Notes: generated from the letters alone by a model not told the origin. Shown: positions 26,382 to 35,369, counted from the first letter of the stretch. The stretch is DNA of 64,000 bases from JBALVT01 sp045110675 (GCA_045110675.1 JBGCGJ010000018.1:53397-117396); one strand, 5' to 3'. A program made the numbers and translations.

Positions 26382-27449
26382 CTAAGTCAGAATGTGGACG
26401 CCTTTAAGAGGATCGTGCTGGTCCAATAACTGTGCAAACTCCTCGGCCAATATTTTGCTGCGTTCTATGCATTGTTCCCAGTACCTCACTCTATCTTCGT
26501 GTTCCAGAAGGGTGAAGTCCGATCGGTCGGGTATTTTTCCTTGAGGTAAGCTCGCTACGAATTCTTCGCTGGGACACAGCAGTACCAGTTTTTTTGCCTC
26601 GTTTAGTGTAAATCGTCGCCAGGGTAAAAACTTGTCGAACCAGCCCGTGGTGATGTTTGCGCTAAAATGCGGATAGAGAATTAGCCCGTCTCCGCAGTAC
26701 TCCCGAAGATCGAAATGGTAATCGATGATTCCACCATCCCAATATTGACCCAGTGGTGCTCCGGGAATGTCTCTTTCTCCGGTGAGCACAAATGGGATTG
26801 CGCCGCTGGCGTGCAGCGCCTGATTTACACTTGCACTGCTAAGTGATCTGTACTGTGTGTTGAAACCCCGAAAATCAAACTTCGGATCTGCGCGATGGCC
26901 ACTGTGAAATATCACCCGTTGGAAGGATAGGGGAAGCAAGCTCCTGCTGAGGGAATTGCTCAGCGCGGCTGCACCCATGCCTGTTGCCAGCATGGGTGTC
27001 GTTGCTGCTCCTGTTGGGCCGCGCCCCCTGGCTGTTACTATATGAGTAGTAATACGAGGGTGATTAACCAGATCCTCGGCGCCCGTTTCCCCAAGAACCT
27101 TCGCTAAAATCTGACAGCTTTTCTCGCTGATCTCGGCGATCGTCGGTTTCTGTGCATAGTGCTGGTGTAGGTAACCTTGCTCAAGTGCCTCAATGGCTTT
27201 GACCGGGTCTTTCATCGCCAGGCAGGCGTGACGCCAGCTTCCTATTGAGGAACCCAATACCGACAGCGGAGTTTGGCTGCGCTGCAGAAAGTCACCGAAC
27301 AGCAATCGGTCCAGCTGCCCTAAAATAAACCATTTTGGGCCGCCAGACGCGCCTAGTAACAGAGAAAACGCGGTTGGGGTCCAGCCCTGTTCCGCGATTT
27401 GTGCCGCAGCTTCTGTCCCCATGTAAATCGACAGCGCCTTAGCTGGCAT
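26382..27449 (-). CDS. Patatin-like phospholipase
   Basis: Lipid acyl hydrolase with a Ser/Asp dyad, about 355 residues. Oxyanion-hole motif GASGGPKW at 33-40, nucleophile elbow GSSIG at 66-70 and the catalytic Asp in YWDGGIIDYH near residue 240. No signal peptide. I start at ATG 27449 (MPAKALSIYM), with AGAGG upstream. A longer frame from 27524 would run deep into the AraC gene. It overlaps the AraC stop by 11 bases, so regulator and hydrolase are co-transcribed. Confidence 0.88.
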   Translation of the reverse strand: MPAKALSIYMGTEAAAQIAEQGWTPTAFSLLLGASGGPKWFILGQLDRLLFGDFLQRSQTPLSVLGSSIGSWRHACLAMKDPVKAIEALEQGYLHQHYAQKPTIAEISEKSCQILAKVLGETGAEDLVNHPRITTHIVTARGRGPTGAATTPMLATGMGAAALSNSLSRSLLPLSFQRVIFHSGHRADPKFDFRGFNTQYRSLSSASVNQALHASGAIPFVLTGERDIPGAPLGQYWDGGIIDYHFDLREYCGDGLILYPHFSANITTGWFDKFLPWRRFTLNEAKKLVLLCPSEEFVASLPQGKIPDRSDFTLLEHEDRVRYWEQCIERSKILAEEFAQLLDQHDPLKGVHILT

Positions 27450-28437
27450 TGCGCACCTCTCGAGGTGATTTTCCGGTCCAGCGAGTATAGGCTCTGCGGA
27501 AATTTGAAGCGTCGTTGAAGCCAATCATGTAAGCGATGGAGGAAAGAGGCAGTCGGGAATTCTGCAGGTAACGTGTCGCGTGTTCAGCGCGCACCTGATC
27601 AAGTAACTCTTGAAAGGATTGCTGTTCTTCCTCCAGTCTTCTGCGATAGGTTCTGGGGCTAAAGTTGAGCATCTGTGCGATCACTGGCATTTGCGGATAC
27701 TGACCTTCAAGTTTGCGAAGTAAGCGTAGGGTTTGCTCGGAGACGGAATCCTCTTCCTCCAGATCAGCTAGCAGCCTGGAACACTCTTCTTCGTAAAGTG
27801 CGCGCAAGGCAGGGTTTGAAGAGGGTAGCGGCGTTGACAGTAGTGCGCTATCGAAGGAAACCTTGCCCCGTGGTCTTTCAAAATAGACATCGTCGCCAAA
27901 TGTTTCGTAATAGAGTTCTGCGTGTCTGGGAGCCGAGTAGGGGATTTCCACTTTCAACTTTAAGTCGGGCATATTCAGCATGCCGCGCAGTGTATTGAGG
28001 ATTGCCCCGTACATCAGTTCGTAGGCAAACTCGATCGGGTTTTCCAGTGGCGTACTCACGGTAGTGAGAATGACCCGTTTGTCGCGGACCTCGTATTCCA
28101 GATGCAATGCAGGTGAAAGCAGGTGGTAGTACTTTAGAAATATCGCTAAAACCTCTCCTAAGTTTTCACAGGTCATGAACGCCTGTCCCACCACAGCGTG
28201 GGCACTCAAGTTAAGACGCAGTCCAAGTTTCAGCCCGAGCGCAGGATCCCGAGTGAGCTCGAAGGCGTTGGCGACCAGGCGCGCAAAATCTCCCTCGCTG
28301 ACTCTCGCGCCGATACCAGAGATACCGGTTTGGTCAAGGCTGGTGCCTCTCAGCAGATCCCCGCGCGCATGCCCGAGGCCTTCGACCATGTCGATCAGAA
28401 TTAAAACGTACTGCGCTGGTGTGGTGGCTTTTGGCAT
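27439..28437 (-). CDS. AraC family transcriptional regulator
   Basis: About 332 residues. The N-terminal part resembles the AraC ligand-binding type (QYVLILIDMVEGLG; PALGLKLGLRLNLSAHAVVGQAFMTC), as in OruR-like regulators. The C-terminal 100 residues are the double helix-turn-helix: SFQELLDQVRAEHATRYLQ, then SSIAYMIGFNDASNFRRAYTRWTGKSP. I start at ATG 28437; the frame extends to a TTG at 28473 without a ribosome site. It is divergent from the ferritin-like gene at 28546 and upstream of patatin, both possible targets. Confidence 0.88.
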   Translation of the reverse strand: MPKATTPAQYVLILIDMVEGLGHARGDLLRGTSLDQTGISGIGARVSEGDFARLVANAFELTRDPALGLKLGLRLNLSAHAVVGQAFMTCENLGEVLAIFLKYYHLLSPALHLEYEVRDKRVILTTVSTPLENPIEFAYELMYGAILNTLRGMLNMPDLKLKVEIPYSAPRHAELYYETFGDDVYFERPRGKVSFDSALLSTPLPSSNPALRALYEEECSRLLADLEEEDSVSEQTLRLLRKLEGQYPQMPVIAQMLNFSPRTYRRRLEEEQQSFQELLDQVRAEHATRYLQNSRLPLSSIAYMIGFNDASNFRRAYTRWTGKSPREVRNAS

Positions 28438-28545
28438 GTATTCATTTGGCCACAAATGACCCCTATTTGACAAGACATTACCTTGTTGGAAAAAACCCTA
28501 AGGCGCATAGTCAGTTGGAGTCTTACTTATATTGGAGTTTCAACC

Positions 28546-29724
28546 TTGAAGATTAAATGGACAGAAGACACGCCTAGAAAAATTCAGCACTTTCCCGGCG
28601 CAGATTACCCACAAGAAAACCCGGATCTGGAAGATGTACTAACCAGTGATCAGGTTGATCACGTAGCGGAAATTTTTCAAACACCGCTGACCGGTGCCTA
28701 CAACTGGAATTACAGCATTCAGGACGACCGGATCAAGAAACTCTACGACTTGGGCAAACAATTGAATTGGGATCCTGAAATCGATATCGACTGGGATCGC
28801 CCCTGGCCGGAGGAAGATCGCTCCGCTGAGATGATGAACCTGCACGAGTACGAGCCCTATCTGGCTATGGATGAGAAAACCCAGGACGAGTTTTGGTTGC
28901 ATATGAATGCCTGGAGCCTCTCCCAGTTCCTCCACGGTGAGCAGGGCGCATTGTTGGTCGCCTCTCAATTGGTTTCTTGCGCACCAACCTATAATGCGAA
29001 GTTGTATGCGGCATCGCAGACCTTTGACGAGGCTCGCCACGTTGAAGTCTTCAATAAATACCTGCAACAGCGAATTGGTCTGAGCTATCCGATTAACACC
29101 AGCCTGAAGAGTATCCTCGATAAAATCCTCACGGATGAGCGCTGGGACATGAAATTTATCGGTATGCAGATTGTGATCGAGGGTCTGGCCCTATCGGCGT
29201 TTAATACCACGCGGGAAACCACTCCCGATCCGGTGTTAAAAGACATTGTCTATCTCGTGATCCGCGATGAAGCTCGCCATGTAACCTTCGGGGTGAACTA
29301 TCTGGAAGAATACGTGAAGACCCTGACTGACGAAGAGCGTGACGAGCGCGCACAGTTTGCCTACGAGGCCTGTGTGATCAGCCGAGAGCGCCTGGTCGCC
29401 ACCGATGTTTTCCGTCACTTTGGTTGGGATGTTGAAGAAGCCCGAAAGCAGGTTTTAGACGGCTTCGTGATGTCTCACTTCCGCAATTTACTGTTTCAGC
29501 GCGTCATTCCCAATTTGGCGCGAATCGGTTTGATGACCGATAAAATCAGGCCAAAATTTGAAGAGCTGGGTATTCTGGAGTACGAGAATCTGGCCACCGA
29601 CGGCGATATCAACTGGGCCGAGCTGGAGCGTCCATTGGATACTCAGGAAGCGCAAGCCTATGAGCAGAGCATGCTAGGCGAGTTTCAGAAGCTCCACGAA
29701 TCGGAGCACCGCGAGGCCAGCTAG
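28546..29724 (+). CDS. Ferritin-like di-iron protein (AurF/R2-like oxygenase candidate)
   Basis: About 392 residues, mostly helical. Two DEARH motifs (TFDEARHVEVF and IRDEARHVTFG), each with a preceding Glu helix (LHGEQGALL and IVIEGLALSAF), give the four-helix E...DExxH set of a carboxylate-bridged di-iron site. This is the arrangement of ferritin-like oxygenases such as AurF and of R2-like proteins. Substrate unknown. I start at TTG 28546, eight bases after GGAG; the frame is open to a TTG at 28483 that lacks a site. Divergent from the AraC regulator, convergent with aldehyde dehydrogenase. Confidence 0.75.
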   Translation: MKIKWTEDTPRKIQHFPGADYPQENPDLEDVLTSDQVDHVAEIFQTPLTGAYNWNYSIQDDRIKKLYDLGKQLNWDPEIDIDWDRPWPEEDRSAEMMNLHEYEPYLAMDEKTQDEFWLHMNAWSLSQFLHGEQGALLVASQLVSCAPTYNAKLYAASQTFDEARHVEVFNKYLQQRIGLSYPINTSLKSILDKILTDERWDMKFIGMQIVIEGLALSAFNTTRETTPDPVLKDIVYLVIRDEARHVTFGVNYLEEYVKTLTDEERDERAQFAYEACVISRERLVATDVFRHFGWDVEEARKQVLDGFVMSHFRNLLFQRVIPNLARIGLMTDKIRPKFEELGILEYENLATDGDINWAELERPLDTQEAQAYEQSMLGEFQKLHESEHREAS

Positions 29725-29740
29725 CGTATTGGCGCTAGCT
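29719..29740. terminator. Hairpin spanning both convergent stop codons
   Basis: Perfect 8-bp stem AGCTAGCG / CGCTAGCT with a six-base loop. The TAG of the ferritin-like gene lies in the left arm and the TAG of the aldehyde dehydrogenase, read on the minus strand, in the right arm. No U-run follows either way, so intrinsic termination is uncertain. Confidence 0.4.
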
Positions 29741-31276
29741 CAACCAGCGTCCCAGGGGTGTTTTAATCCAGATGAAGTTCATCAGTTTTTTCATCCCCTC
29801 GGCGCTCTCTGTGCTGTAAGGGTAGGCATTTTGCATCTTGCCGCCGAAACGATCGATCACAATGGGCATCTCGTGGCAGTAGCCGCGCATGCCCTTTTTG
29901 CCGTTGACTTGTCCCAAGCCTGAGTTCTTCTTGCCGCCGAAGGGCGCGGCGGGAATACCGTAACTTACCGCCATGTCGTTCACGCTGCAGGAACCGGTGT
30001 CGATCGCAGCCGCCAATCGGTATCCTTTGTCCTTATCCTGAGTCCAGACGTTGCCGTTAAGACCAAATTCCGAGTCGTTCGCCAGCGCTATTGCCTCGTC
30101 CTCAGAGCTAACTTTCTGGATGCACAATATGGGGCCAAAGGTCTCTAGCACCATGATATCCATCTCGTTAGTCACTTCGGTAATGACCGTTGGCTCATAG
30201 TAAAGCCCTGGTAAGTTGGGATTTCTTTTGCCGCCCATCAGAATTTTGGCACCTTTGCTGCGCGCGTCTTCCACATGGGCTTCGATAATGCTCATTTGGC
30301 GATCCCAAAAAACCGCGCCAATATCCTCTTCCCAGCCGTGTTCATTGCCCTGACGAAGATTCTTGCCTTTTTCCATTACCAGTTGCAGAAATTCATCGTA
30401 GACCTCGGCTACCACATAGATCCTCTCGGTTCCGCAGCAATAGTGGCCGGTATTCATACAGGAACCTAACCAGGCGCCATCCGCCGCCCGGTCGAGATCC
30501 GCATCGGCGCAGACGATCATTGCGTCGTTACCGCCCAGTTCCAGACTGCACGGTATCAACTGTTTGGCGCATTCCTGGGCAATTTTTCGCCCCGTGGCAA
30601 CGCTACCTGTAAAGGACACCTTGTCGATGCCACCGTTGACGATAGCGGCGCCTGTTGCTCCGTCTCCCAGCAGGACTTGCAGAACTCCCTCGGGTAAACC
30701 GGCTTCATTTAAAATCGATTCAGCCTGTTTGGCAGAGTACGGTGTCACCTCTGAACCTTTGGCAACCACGGTATTGCCGGCCAGAATGGCCTGTACCGCC
30801 TGGTTCATCACCAGTACAAAGGGTCCGTTCCAGGGCGTGATCAAACCCACCACCCCCAGAGGCTTGTAGACAATTCGTAACTGTTTCATCAACCCCAGGA
30901 TTCCGTGGACCCGGCGTTTGCCCGGCTTGAGAAACTTCTCGGCATTCTTGGCGTAATAGCACAGTGAATCCGCCACTGAGAACACTTCCATGCTCATGGC
31001 GTCGGTTCGCGCTTTGCCCGTTTCCATAACGACGGTGTCGATGATTTCGTCCTGCTTTTCCAGCACGATTTTCAGGGCCCGTTCGATAATCTCGCGGCGA
31101 TGCTTCATGGATGTCTTGGCCCAAACCGGCTGTGCCTTGCGGGCCTTTTGTATGGCTGCCGCTACGTCATCCTCATTGGCACAAATCAATTCCCCGGTGG
31201 GCTCCATGTTGATTGGGCTGCGCATTTGTAAGTGCCGCCGTGCATCGCTGGATTCAATAGGTTCGTAAATGGACAT
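29735..31276 (-). CDS. NAD(P)-dependent aldehyde dehydrogenase
   Basis: 513-residue ALDH superfamily enzyme. Conserved elements are ITPWNGPFVLVMNQAVQAI, SFTGSVATGRKIAQ, LELGGNDAMIV with the general-base Glu and MNTGHYCCGTERIYV with the nucleophilic Cys (two adjacent Cys). ATG 31276. The upstream spacer holds a 20-bp perfect palindrome that probably controls it. The substrate is likely a medium- or long-chain or aromatic aldehyde; the neighbouring AraC/patatin/ferritin-like genes suggest lipid-derived substrates, which is inference. Confidence 0.92.
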   Translation of the reverse strand: MSIYEPIESSDARRHLQMRSPINMEPTGELICANEDDVAAAIQKARKAQPVWAKTSMKHRREIIERALKIVLEKQDEIIDTVVMETGKARTDAMSMEVFSVADSLCYYAKNAEKFLKPGKRRVHGILGLMKQLRIVYKPLGVVGLITPWNGPFVLVMNQAVQAILAGNTVVAKGSEVTPYSAKQAESILNEAGLPEGVLQVLLGDGATGAAIVNGGIDKVSFTGSVATGRKIAQECAKQLIPCSLELGGNDAMIVCADADLDRAADGAWLGSCMNTGHYCCGTERIYVVAEVYDEFLQLVMEKGKNLRQGNEHGWEEDIGAVFWDRQMSIIEAHVEDARSKGAKILMGGKRNPNLPGLYYEPTVITEVTNEMDIMVLETFGPILCIQKVSSEDEAIALANDSEFGLNGNVWTQDKDKGYRLAAAIDTGSCSVNDMAVSYGIPAAPFGGKKNSGLGQVNGKKGMRGYCHEMPIVIDRFGGKMQNAYPYSTESAEGMKKLMNFIWIKTPLGRWLS

Positions 31277-31308
31277 AGGCGGTTCCTGGTAGCTGGATTT
31301 ATCGGCTC

Positions 31309-31328
31309 AAACTAATGATCATTAGTTT
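31309..31328. promoter_or_regulatory. 20-bp perfect palindrome, probable operator of the ALDH gene
   Basis: AAACTAATGATCATTAGTTT is its own reverse complement. It lies 33-52 bases upstream of the ALDH start on the minus strand. A -35-like TTGACT (31337 to 31332) sits just outside it, so a bound dimeric repressor would occlude the promoter. TetR-type size and symmetry. No regulator gene is adjacent. Confidence 0.65.
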
Positions 31329-31460
31329 TAAAGTCAATGTTGTGAACGATTGGTGCGGATGACTGTGCTGGTCATTCCTGTACAGGCTAATATACTGCAC
31401 TAGTTCTGCAGTATGCCGCACGCTGAGTGAGGTTAAAAACAATAAGAATTGAGGGCTATC

Positions 31461-31832
31461 ATGGGAGAATTTGTGCTGACGATCGGCTTGTTGCTGGTGG
31501 TTACATTCGGCTATATGTTCGTGCAACCTCAGGCATTGTTGGGCCTTGCCGATCGGGTTCTGGCAACTCGCTGGGTCTTTCTGGCGGCGCTCGTGCGATT
31601 GATGATTGGAGCTGCGCTTATCGCGTCAGCCCCTGCGGTCAAATTTCCTGAGGTTGTCATCGGCATTGGATGGCTGTTGGCCTTGAGCGGCTTGATCCTG
31701 GTTGCCGTGCCTCCGACCATCTGGTGCAGATTCAGCGAGTGGCTGCCATCCTGGCCCACCTTATTGCTGCGGGCCTTGACCCTGATTGGTTTGGGGTTGG
31801 GCGCTTTTCTATTATTTGCATCCCTAACTTGA
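31461..31832 (+). CDS. Small integral membrane protein, unknown function
   Basis: About 123 residues with four predicted membrane segments (EFVLTIGLLLVVTFGYMFV; WVFLAALVRLMIGAALIAS; IGIGWLLALSGLILVAV; LLLRALTLIGLGLGAFLLF). I start at ATG 31461 with GAGGG five bases upstream. I do not recognise a family. A 100-base gap separates it from the ZIP transporter on the same strand. Confidence 0.6.
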   Translation: MGEFVLTIGLLLVVTFGYMFVQPQALLGLADRVLATRWVFLAALVRLMIGAALIASAPAVKFPEVVIGIGWLLALSGLILVAVPPTIWCRFSEWLPSWPTLLLRALTLIGLGLGAFLLFASLT

Positions 31833-31931
31833 TTGCGGACAGGGGCAACATACGCGTAGTGCGATCTGAATCTACATCTGCCTGAGATTGTGGAATAATG
31901 GCGCGCTTTTCAAACACATAAACTGGACATC

Positions 31932-32843
31932 ATGATTGCTACGCCAGCCGCGTTACTCCTGGGCTACTGCCTTGCGATAGCACTTTTCTCCCTCGTCGGT
32001 GGATTATTGCCCAATTGGGTGCGCATGACACACACGCGCACCCAGATCGTGATGAGTTTTGTTTCTGGCTTGATGCTAGGCGTCGCCTTCTACCATTTAC
32101 TCCCTCACAGTATTGCCATGATAGGTGGACAAAACGCCGCAGATATCTCTGTCTGGTGGCTGATGGTTGGGCTGATTGTCATGCTGTTGCTGCTGAGGAT
32201 GTTTCATTTCCATCAACATGACTTCAGTTCTGAAGAAGACGAGCACCACGATCATCATCACCACGGACATCATCAACCCAGCGCTGAGGCCTCGGCACAT
32301 CCCCTGAGCTGGCTGGGTATCGCCCTCGGTCTGGCCCTGCACACGATCATCGATGGAATCGCCCTGGGTGCGGTCATTCAGGGGGAAGCTGCCGGGGGTG
32401 AAGTGTCTGGTTTTCTCGGTGTCGGCGTTTTTCTTGCCATCCTGATGCACAAGCCACTGGATGCCATGTCGATTACTACGGTAATGGAGGCGGGGGGCTG
32501 GAGTCGCACCGCTCGCGGCACAACCAACGCCATTTTCGCCTTTATGTGTCCGGTGGGTGCGTTGTTATTTTTCTTTGGTGTGGGATACCTCGGTGAGGCT
32601 AAAGACTATGTTGTGGGTGTCGCTCTGGCGTTCTCCGCCGGCGCTTTTATTTGTATTGCGCTGAGTGATCTGCTGCCTGAGGTGCACTTTCATAGCCACG
32701 ATAAAACCAAACTGACGCTGGCCTTCATGTTGGGTATTATCTTGGCCTATGCCATTGGCAGCATCGAACCTGACGGTGCTCATCTTGAAGGTGCCGCGCA
32801 TACCCAGGAACAGACGCAGGAGCACGCATGGTCAAACGGATAA
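31932..32843 (+). CDS. ZIP family divalent metal transporter
   Basis: 303 residues with eight predicted membrane helices. The cytosolic loop after helix 3 is His-rich (EEDEHHDHHHHGHHQ). The metal-transport helices contain HTIIDGIALGAV and MHKPLDAMSI, the equivalents of the ZIP HNxxDG and HExPHE motifs. Transports zinc or a similar divalent ion into the cytoplasm. Its 3' end overlaps the next gene by 16 bases, so the two are translationally linked. No Zur-like box was recognised upstream. Confidence 0.85.
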   Translation: MIATPAALLLGYCLAIALFSLVGGLLPNWVRMTHTRTQIVMSFVSGLMLGVAFYHLLPHSIAMIGGQNAADISVWWLMVGLIVMLLLLRMFHFHQHDFSSEEDEHHDHHHHGHHQPSAEASAHPLSWLGIALGLALHTIIDGIALGAVIQGEAAGGEVSGFLGVGVFLAILMHKPLDAMSITTVMEAGGWSRTARGTTNAIFAFMCPVGALLFFFGVGYLGEAKDYVVGVALAFSAGAFICIALSDLLPEVHFHSHDKTKLTLAFMLGIILAYAIGSIEPDGAHLEGAAHTQEQTQEHAWSNG

Positions 32844-33277
32844 TCTACCCGCCCATCTGGTTGGTCTTCGGGCTGGTCGCTATTTTTACTCTCAATGAGT
32901 TCTCTGTCGGCCCTCGCTTTACGGGTACAGCAGGACAAATTGTCGGAGGCATCGTCATATTCCTGGGGCTGGGATTGTTGTTGCTAGCCGGAGGATTGTT
33001 CAGGCGGGCAGGTACAGATTTGGTTCCGTTTAAAAACGTCAGTGCGCTGGTGACGACCGGAGTCTATCGGATGACGCGAAACCCCATGTACCTTGGGATG
33101 GCGACGGTATTGCTAGGTACGGCGATAACCGTGGGCATCGCGGCCGCGATTATCGTGCCCATTGCGTTTATGGTGATTATTCAGTTTCGTTTTATCTTGC
33201 CCGAGGAAGAAATGCTCAGGGGTATTTTTCCTGAGGATTTCCCGGCTTATTGCGAACGGGTTAGGCGCTGGATTTAA
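32828..33277 (+). CDS. Isoprenylcysteine carboxyl methyltransferase (ICMT/PEMT) family protein
   Basis: 149-residue membrane protein with four hydrophobic segments. The C-terminal SAM-binding pattern is GVYRMTRNPMYLGMATVL and the following FRFILPEEEMLRGIFPEDF...YCERVRRWI, typical of bacterial ICMT-like proteins. In bacteria the substrate is unknown. It overlaps the ZIP gene by 16 bases. It could modify a lipid or small molecule at the membrane. Confidence 0.83.
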   Translation: MVKRIIYPPIWLVFGLVAIFTLNEFSVGPRFTGTAGQIVGGIVIFLGLGLLLLAGGLFRRAGTDLVPFKNVSALVTTGVYRMTRNPMYLGMATVLLGTAITVGIAAAIIVPIAFMVIIQFRFILPEEEMLRGIFPEDFPAYCERVRRWI

Positions 33278-33287
33278 GACCCGTTCG
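33253..33287. terminator. Hairpin between ICMT-like and rhodanese genes
   Basis: Nine-base perfect arms, CGAACGGGT at 33253-33261 and ACCCGTTCG at 33279-33287, with a 17-base loop that includes the ICMT stop. It is followed on the plus strand by TTATTTAC, only weakly U-rich. It sits between convergent genes. Confidence 0.4.
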
Positions 33288-33632
33288 TTATTTACCTTCG
33301 GCTGCAATCAGTTTTCGAGCGTCACCCAGGCCACCAACATTGGTGACATTGCTATATTGAATGGCCTCGAGGCGTTGCTTCGCTTTTTCCGCACGACCAC
33401 CCACTGCACAATACAAATAGATCGGCGTATCTTTTGCCAGCTTCAAGCCTGCAATACCTTTCTCTATGGCGTCATAGGGAATCAGAGTCGCGTTGGATAG
33501 ATGTCCCTGGGAGAACTCAGCGGGAGAGCGCACATCAATCCAGACTGCATTTTCGGGAATCTCTGCCTGGGCACCCATGCCAAAGAGCACGCCTAAGGAT
33601 AAAATTATCACTGTGAGGGTTCTTTTGATCAT
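33288..33632 (-). CDS. Periplasmic rhodanese-like protein
   Basis: 114 residues. N-terminal signal peptide (MIKRTLTVIILSLGVLFGMGAQA, cleavage after AQA) followed by one rhodanese domain, VWIDVRSPAEFSQGHL and YLYCAVGGRAEKA with the active Cys. Sulfur transfer or sulfane handling in the periplasm, PspE-like. AGGAG precedes ATG 33632. It follows hemH by nine bases on the same strand, so the two are probably one transcript. Confidence 0.9.
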   Translation of the reverse strand: MIKRTLTVIILSLGVLFGMGAQAEIPENAVWIDVRSPAEFSQGHLSNATLIPYDAIEKGIAGLKLAKDTPIYLYCAVGGRAEKAKQRLEAIQYSNVTNVGGLGDARKLIAAEGK

Positions 33633-33641
33633 GTGTTTCTC

Positions 33642-34724
33642 CTACTGCTTTGCACCTGCGGCGATTGCCAGAGCACTCGTTTGAGAGGTATCAACCGCTG
33701 TACTGACCCAACCTTGTATATTGTCGGTCACGAGACTGTACAGTGCTTCGATATGTTGTTCGTCACTGTTCAGACAAGGTATGTACTCGAATCGTTCCCC
33801 GCCGGCCTCGGTAAAGTAGCCACGGTTCTCCTCGTCAATTTCCTCCAGGGTTTCCAGACAATCGGCTGAGAATCCCGGGCACAGAATCTGGACCGATTTC
33901 ACACCCTCTCCCGGCAGAGCTTGTAATACCTTGTCCGTATAGGGCTTAAGCCACTCCTGTGCACCAAATCTGGACTGGAACGTGGTAGTGTATTCCGCCT
34001 CTTCAAGTCCCAGCTGCTCCGCGACTAACCGCGTCGTTTTGTAGCATTCACAGTGGTAGGGGTCGCCGCTGTCCAGGTAGCTTTGCGGTACGCCGTGATA
34101 TGAAAAAATAATTTTCTGCGCTCTGCCGTGAGTTTCCCAATGCGCTTTTATCTTGTTGGCCAGCGCTTGAATGTAGGGTGGATAGTCGTGGTAGTGACTG
34201 ACAAAGCGAAATTCAGGCAGAAGTCTCCGGCGTTTAAAATCGTCCGCCAGGGCGTCGAAGGTCGATGCCGTGGTCGCTCCGGAGTATTGCGGGTACAACG
34301 GTAGCACCAGCAGGCGGGTGACACCGCGATCTATCAAACCCTGGATTGTTCTGGTCACAGAAGGCTGTCCGTAACGCATTGCGAAATCCACAATGACCTG
34401 TTCACCGAATTGCATGGACAAATGCGTCGCCAATGCATCCGCCTGTGCTCGGGTGTGCTCCATTAACGGTGATCCCGCAGGTGTCCAGACCTTTGCGTAC
34501 GCCTTCGCTGATCGCCTCGGTCTGATATTCAAGATCACACCGTTGAGAATAAACCACCATATCAAACGGGGTACTTCGACTACCCTGGGGTCGGATAAAA
34601 ATTCTTTCAGGTAGCGGCGCAACGATCTGGGTTGTGGGGCCTCAGGAGTGCCTAGATTGCTGATCAGTACGCCAATTTTAGGCGCTCTCGCGTGGTCAAA
34701 GTTGGATGTATTGATGTATTTCAT
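33642..34724 (-). CDS. hemH: Ferrochelatase
   Basis: Inserts ferrous iron into protoporphyrin IX, the last step of haem synthesis. 360 residues. Conserved parts include GVLISNLGTPEAP, the FAMRYGQPS segment, VLPLYPQYS, IIFSYHGVPQSYLDSGDPYHCEC with the metal-binding His, and WLKPYTD near LCPGFSADCLETLEE. Slightly long at the C-terminus, with a hydrophobic Ala-rich tail (SALAIAAGA). The spacer 34725-34967 holds its promoter region with no obvious box. Confidence 0.95.
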   Translation of the reverse strand: MKYINTSNFDHARAPKIGVLISNLGTPEAPQPRSLRRYLKEFLSDPRVVEVPRLIWWFILNGVILNIRPRRSAKAYAKVWTPAGSPLMEHTRAQADALATHLSMQFGEQVIVDFAMRYGQPSVTRTIQGLIDRGVTRLLVLPLYPQYSGATTASTFDALADDFKRRRLLPEFRFVSHYHDYPPYIQALANKIKAHWETHGRAQKIIFSYHGVPQSYLDSGDPYHCECYKTTRLVAEQLGLEEAEYTTTFQSRFGAQEWLKPYTDKVLQALPGEGVKSVQILCPGFSADCLETLEEIDEENRGYFTEAGGERFEYIPCLNSDEQHIEALYSLVTDNIQGWVSTAVDTSQTSALAIAAGAKQ

Positions 34725-34967
34725 GCGTGGTCAATATACGGATCTGTCAGTTGAATGCCAAGCGGTGAGTGGTTTTTTGCCTTCAGATGACGAGCTTGCT
34801 CAGTCGTTCGTCGCACCCAGGGATCGCTTCGTCGTCATTCGGCCTCAATCCACCGAAACACTCTTTTTGCCTGCGGTGAAGTTTCCTAATCTAGCTCCAC
34901 AAACAAGGCAGACGAACTATTTGAAACGACTGCTTTGCGGTTACCCAACCTTCATCAGGAGAAACAT

Positions 34968-35321
34968 ATGAATCAGTCTACAGTATCAAAAGTTGTTTAT
35001 GGCGCAGCATTCACCCTCGCTACATGTATTGCTACTGCGGCCTCCGCGGGAACCCCAGATGGCGGTGAAGTTGGATTGGTCTCTTCAGGGTTGCAAAAAG
35101 TGACAGTGTCTTATTCCGATCTCGATATGACAGATGCAAAGGCCCAGAGAATTTTTCAGCATCGCGTCAGTCGCGCAGCGAAACAGATCTGCGGGTCTTC
35201 ACGTCTTAGCGAGGTGGGCTCCTTGAGTCGCGCCACCAAGAACAAAGAGTGCATCGATAGCGCAGTGAGCAGCGCTATGCGACAAGCTTCCAACGCGCAA
35301 GTCGCCGCTATAGGCAAGTAA
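34968..35321 (+). CDS. UrcA family secreted protein
   Basis: About 117 residues. The signal peptide ends around AASAG. The mature part has the UrcA pattern KVTVSYSDLDMTDAKAQRIFQHRVSRAAKQICG followed by the second Cys (KECIDSAVSSAM), so one disulfide is expected. Function unknown; the family is common in marine and caulobacterial proteobacteria. ATG 34968 has AGGAG seven bases upstream. Ended by the hairpin at 35370. Confidence 0.85.
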   Translation: MNQSTVSKVVYGAAFTLATCIATAASAGTPDGGEVGLVSSGLQKVTVSYSDLDMTDAKAQRIFQHRVSRAAKQICGSSRLSEVGSLSRATKNKECIDSAVSSAMRQASNAQVAAIGK

Positions 35322-35369
35322 GCTTTCGCTAACCCGTTCAGACCTCTGCAACCCCTGGTGGGGGTCCTC

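Noticed and set aside
34648..34971. 107-codon plus-strand frame before the UrcA gene
   Set aside because: Starts inside hemH on the opposite strand, covers the UrcA ribosome site and shows no protein pattern.
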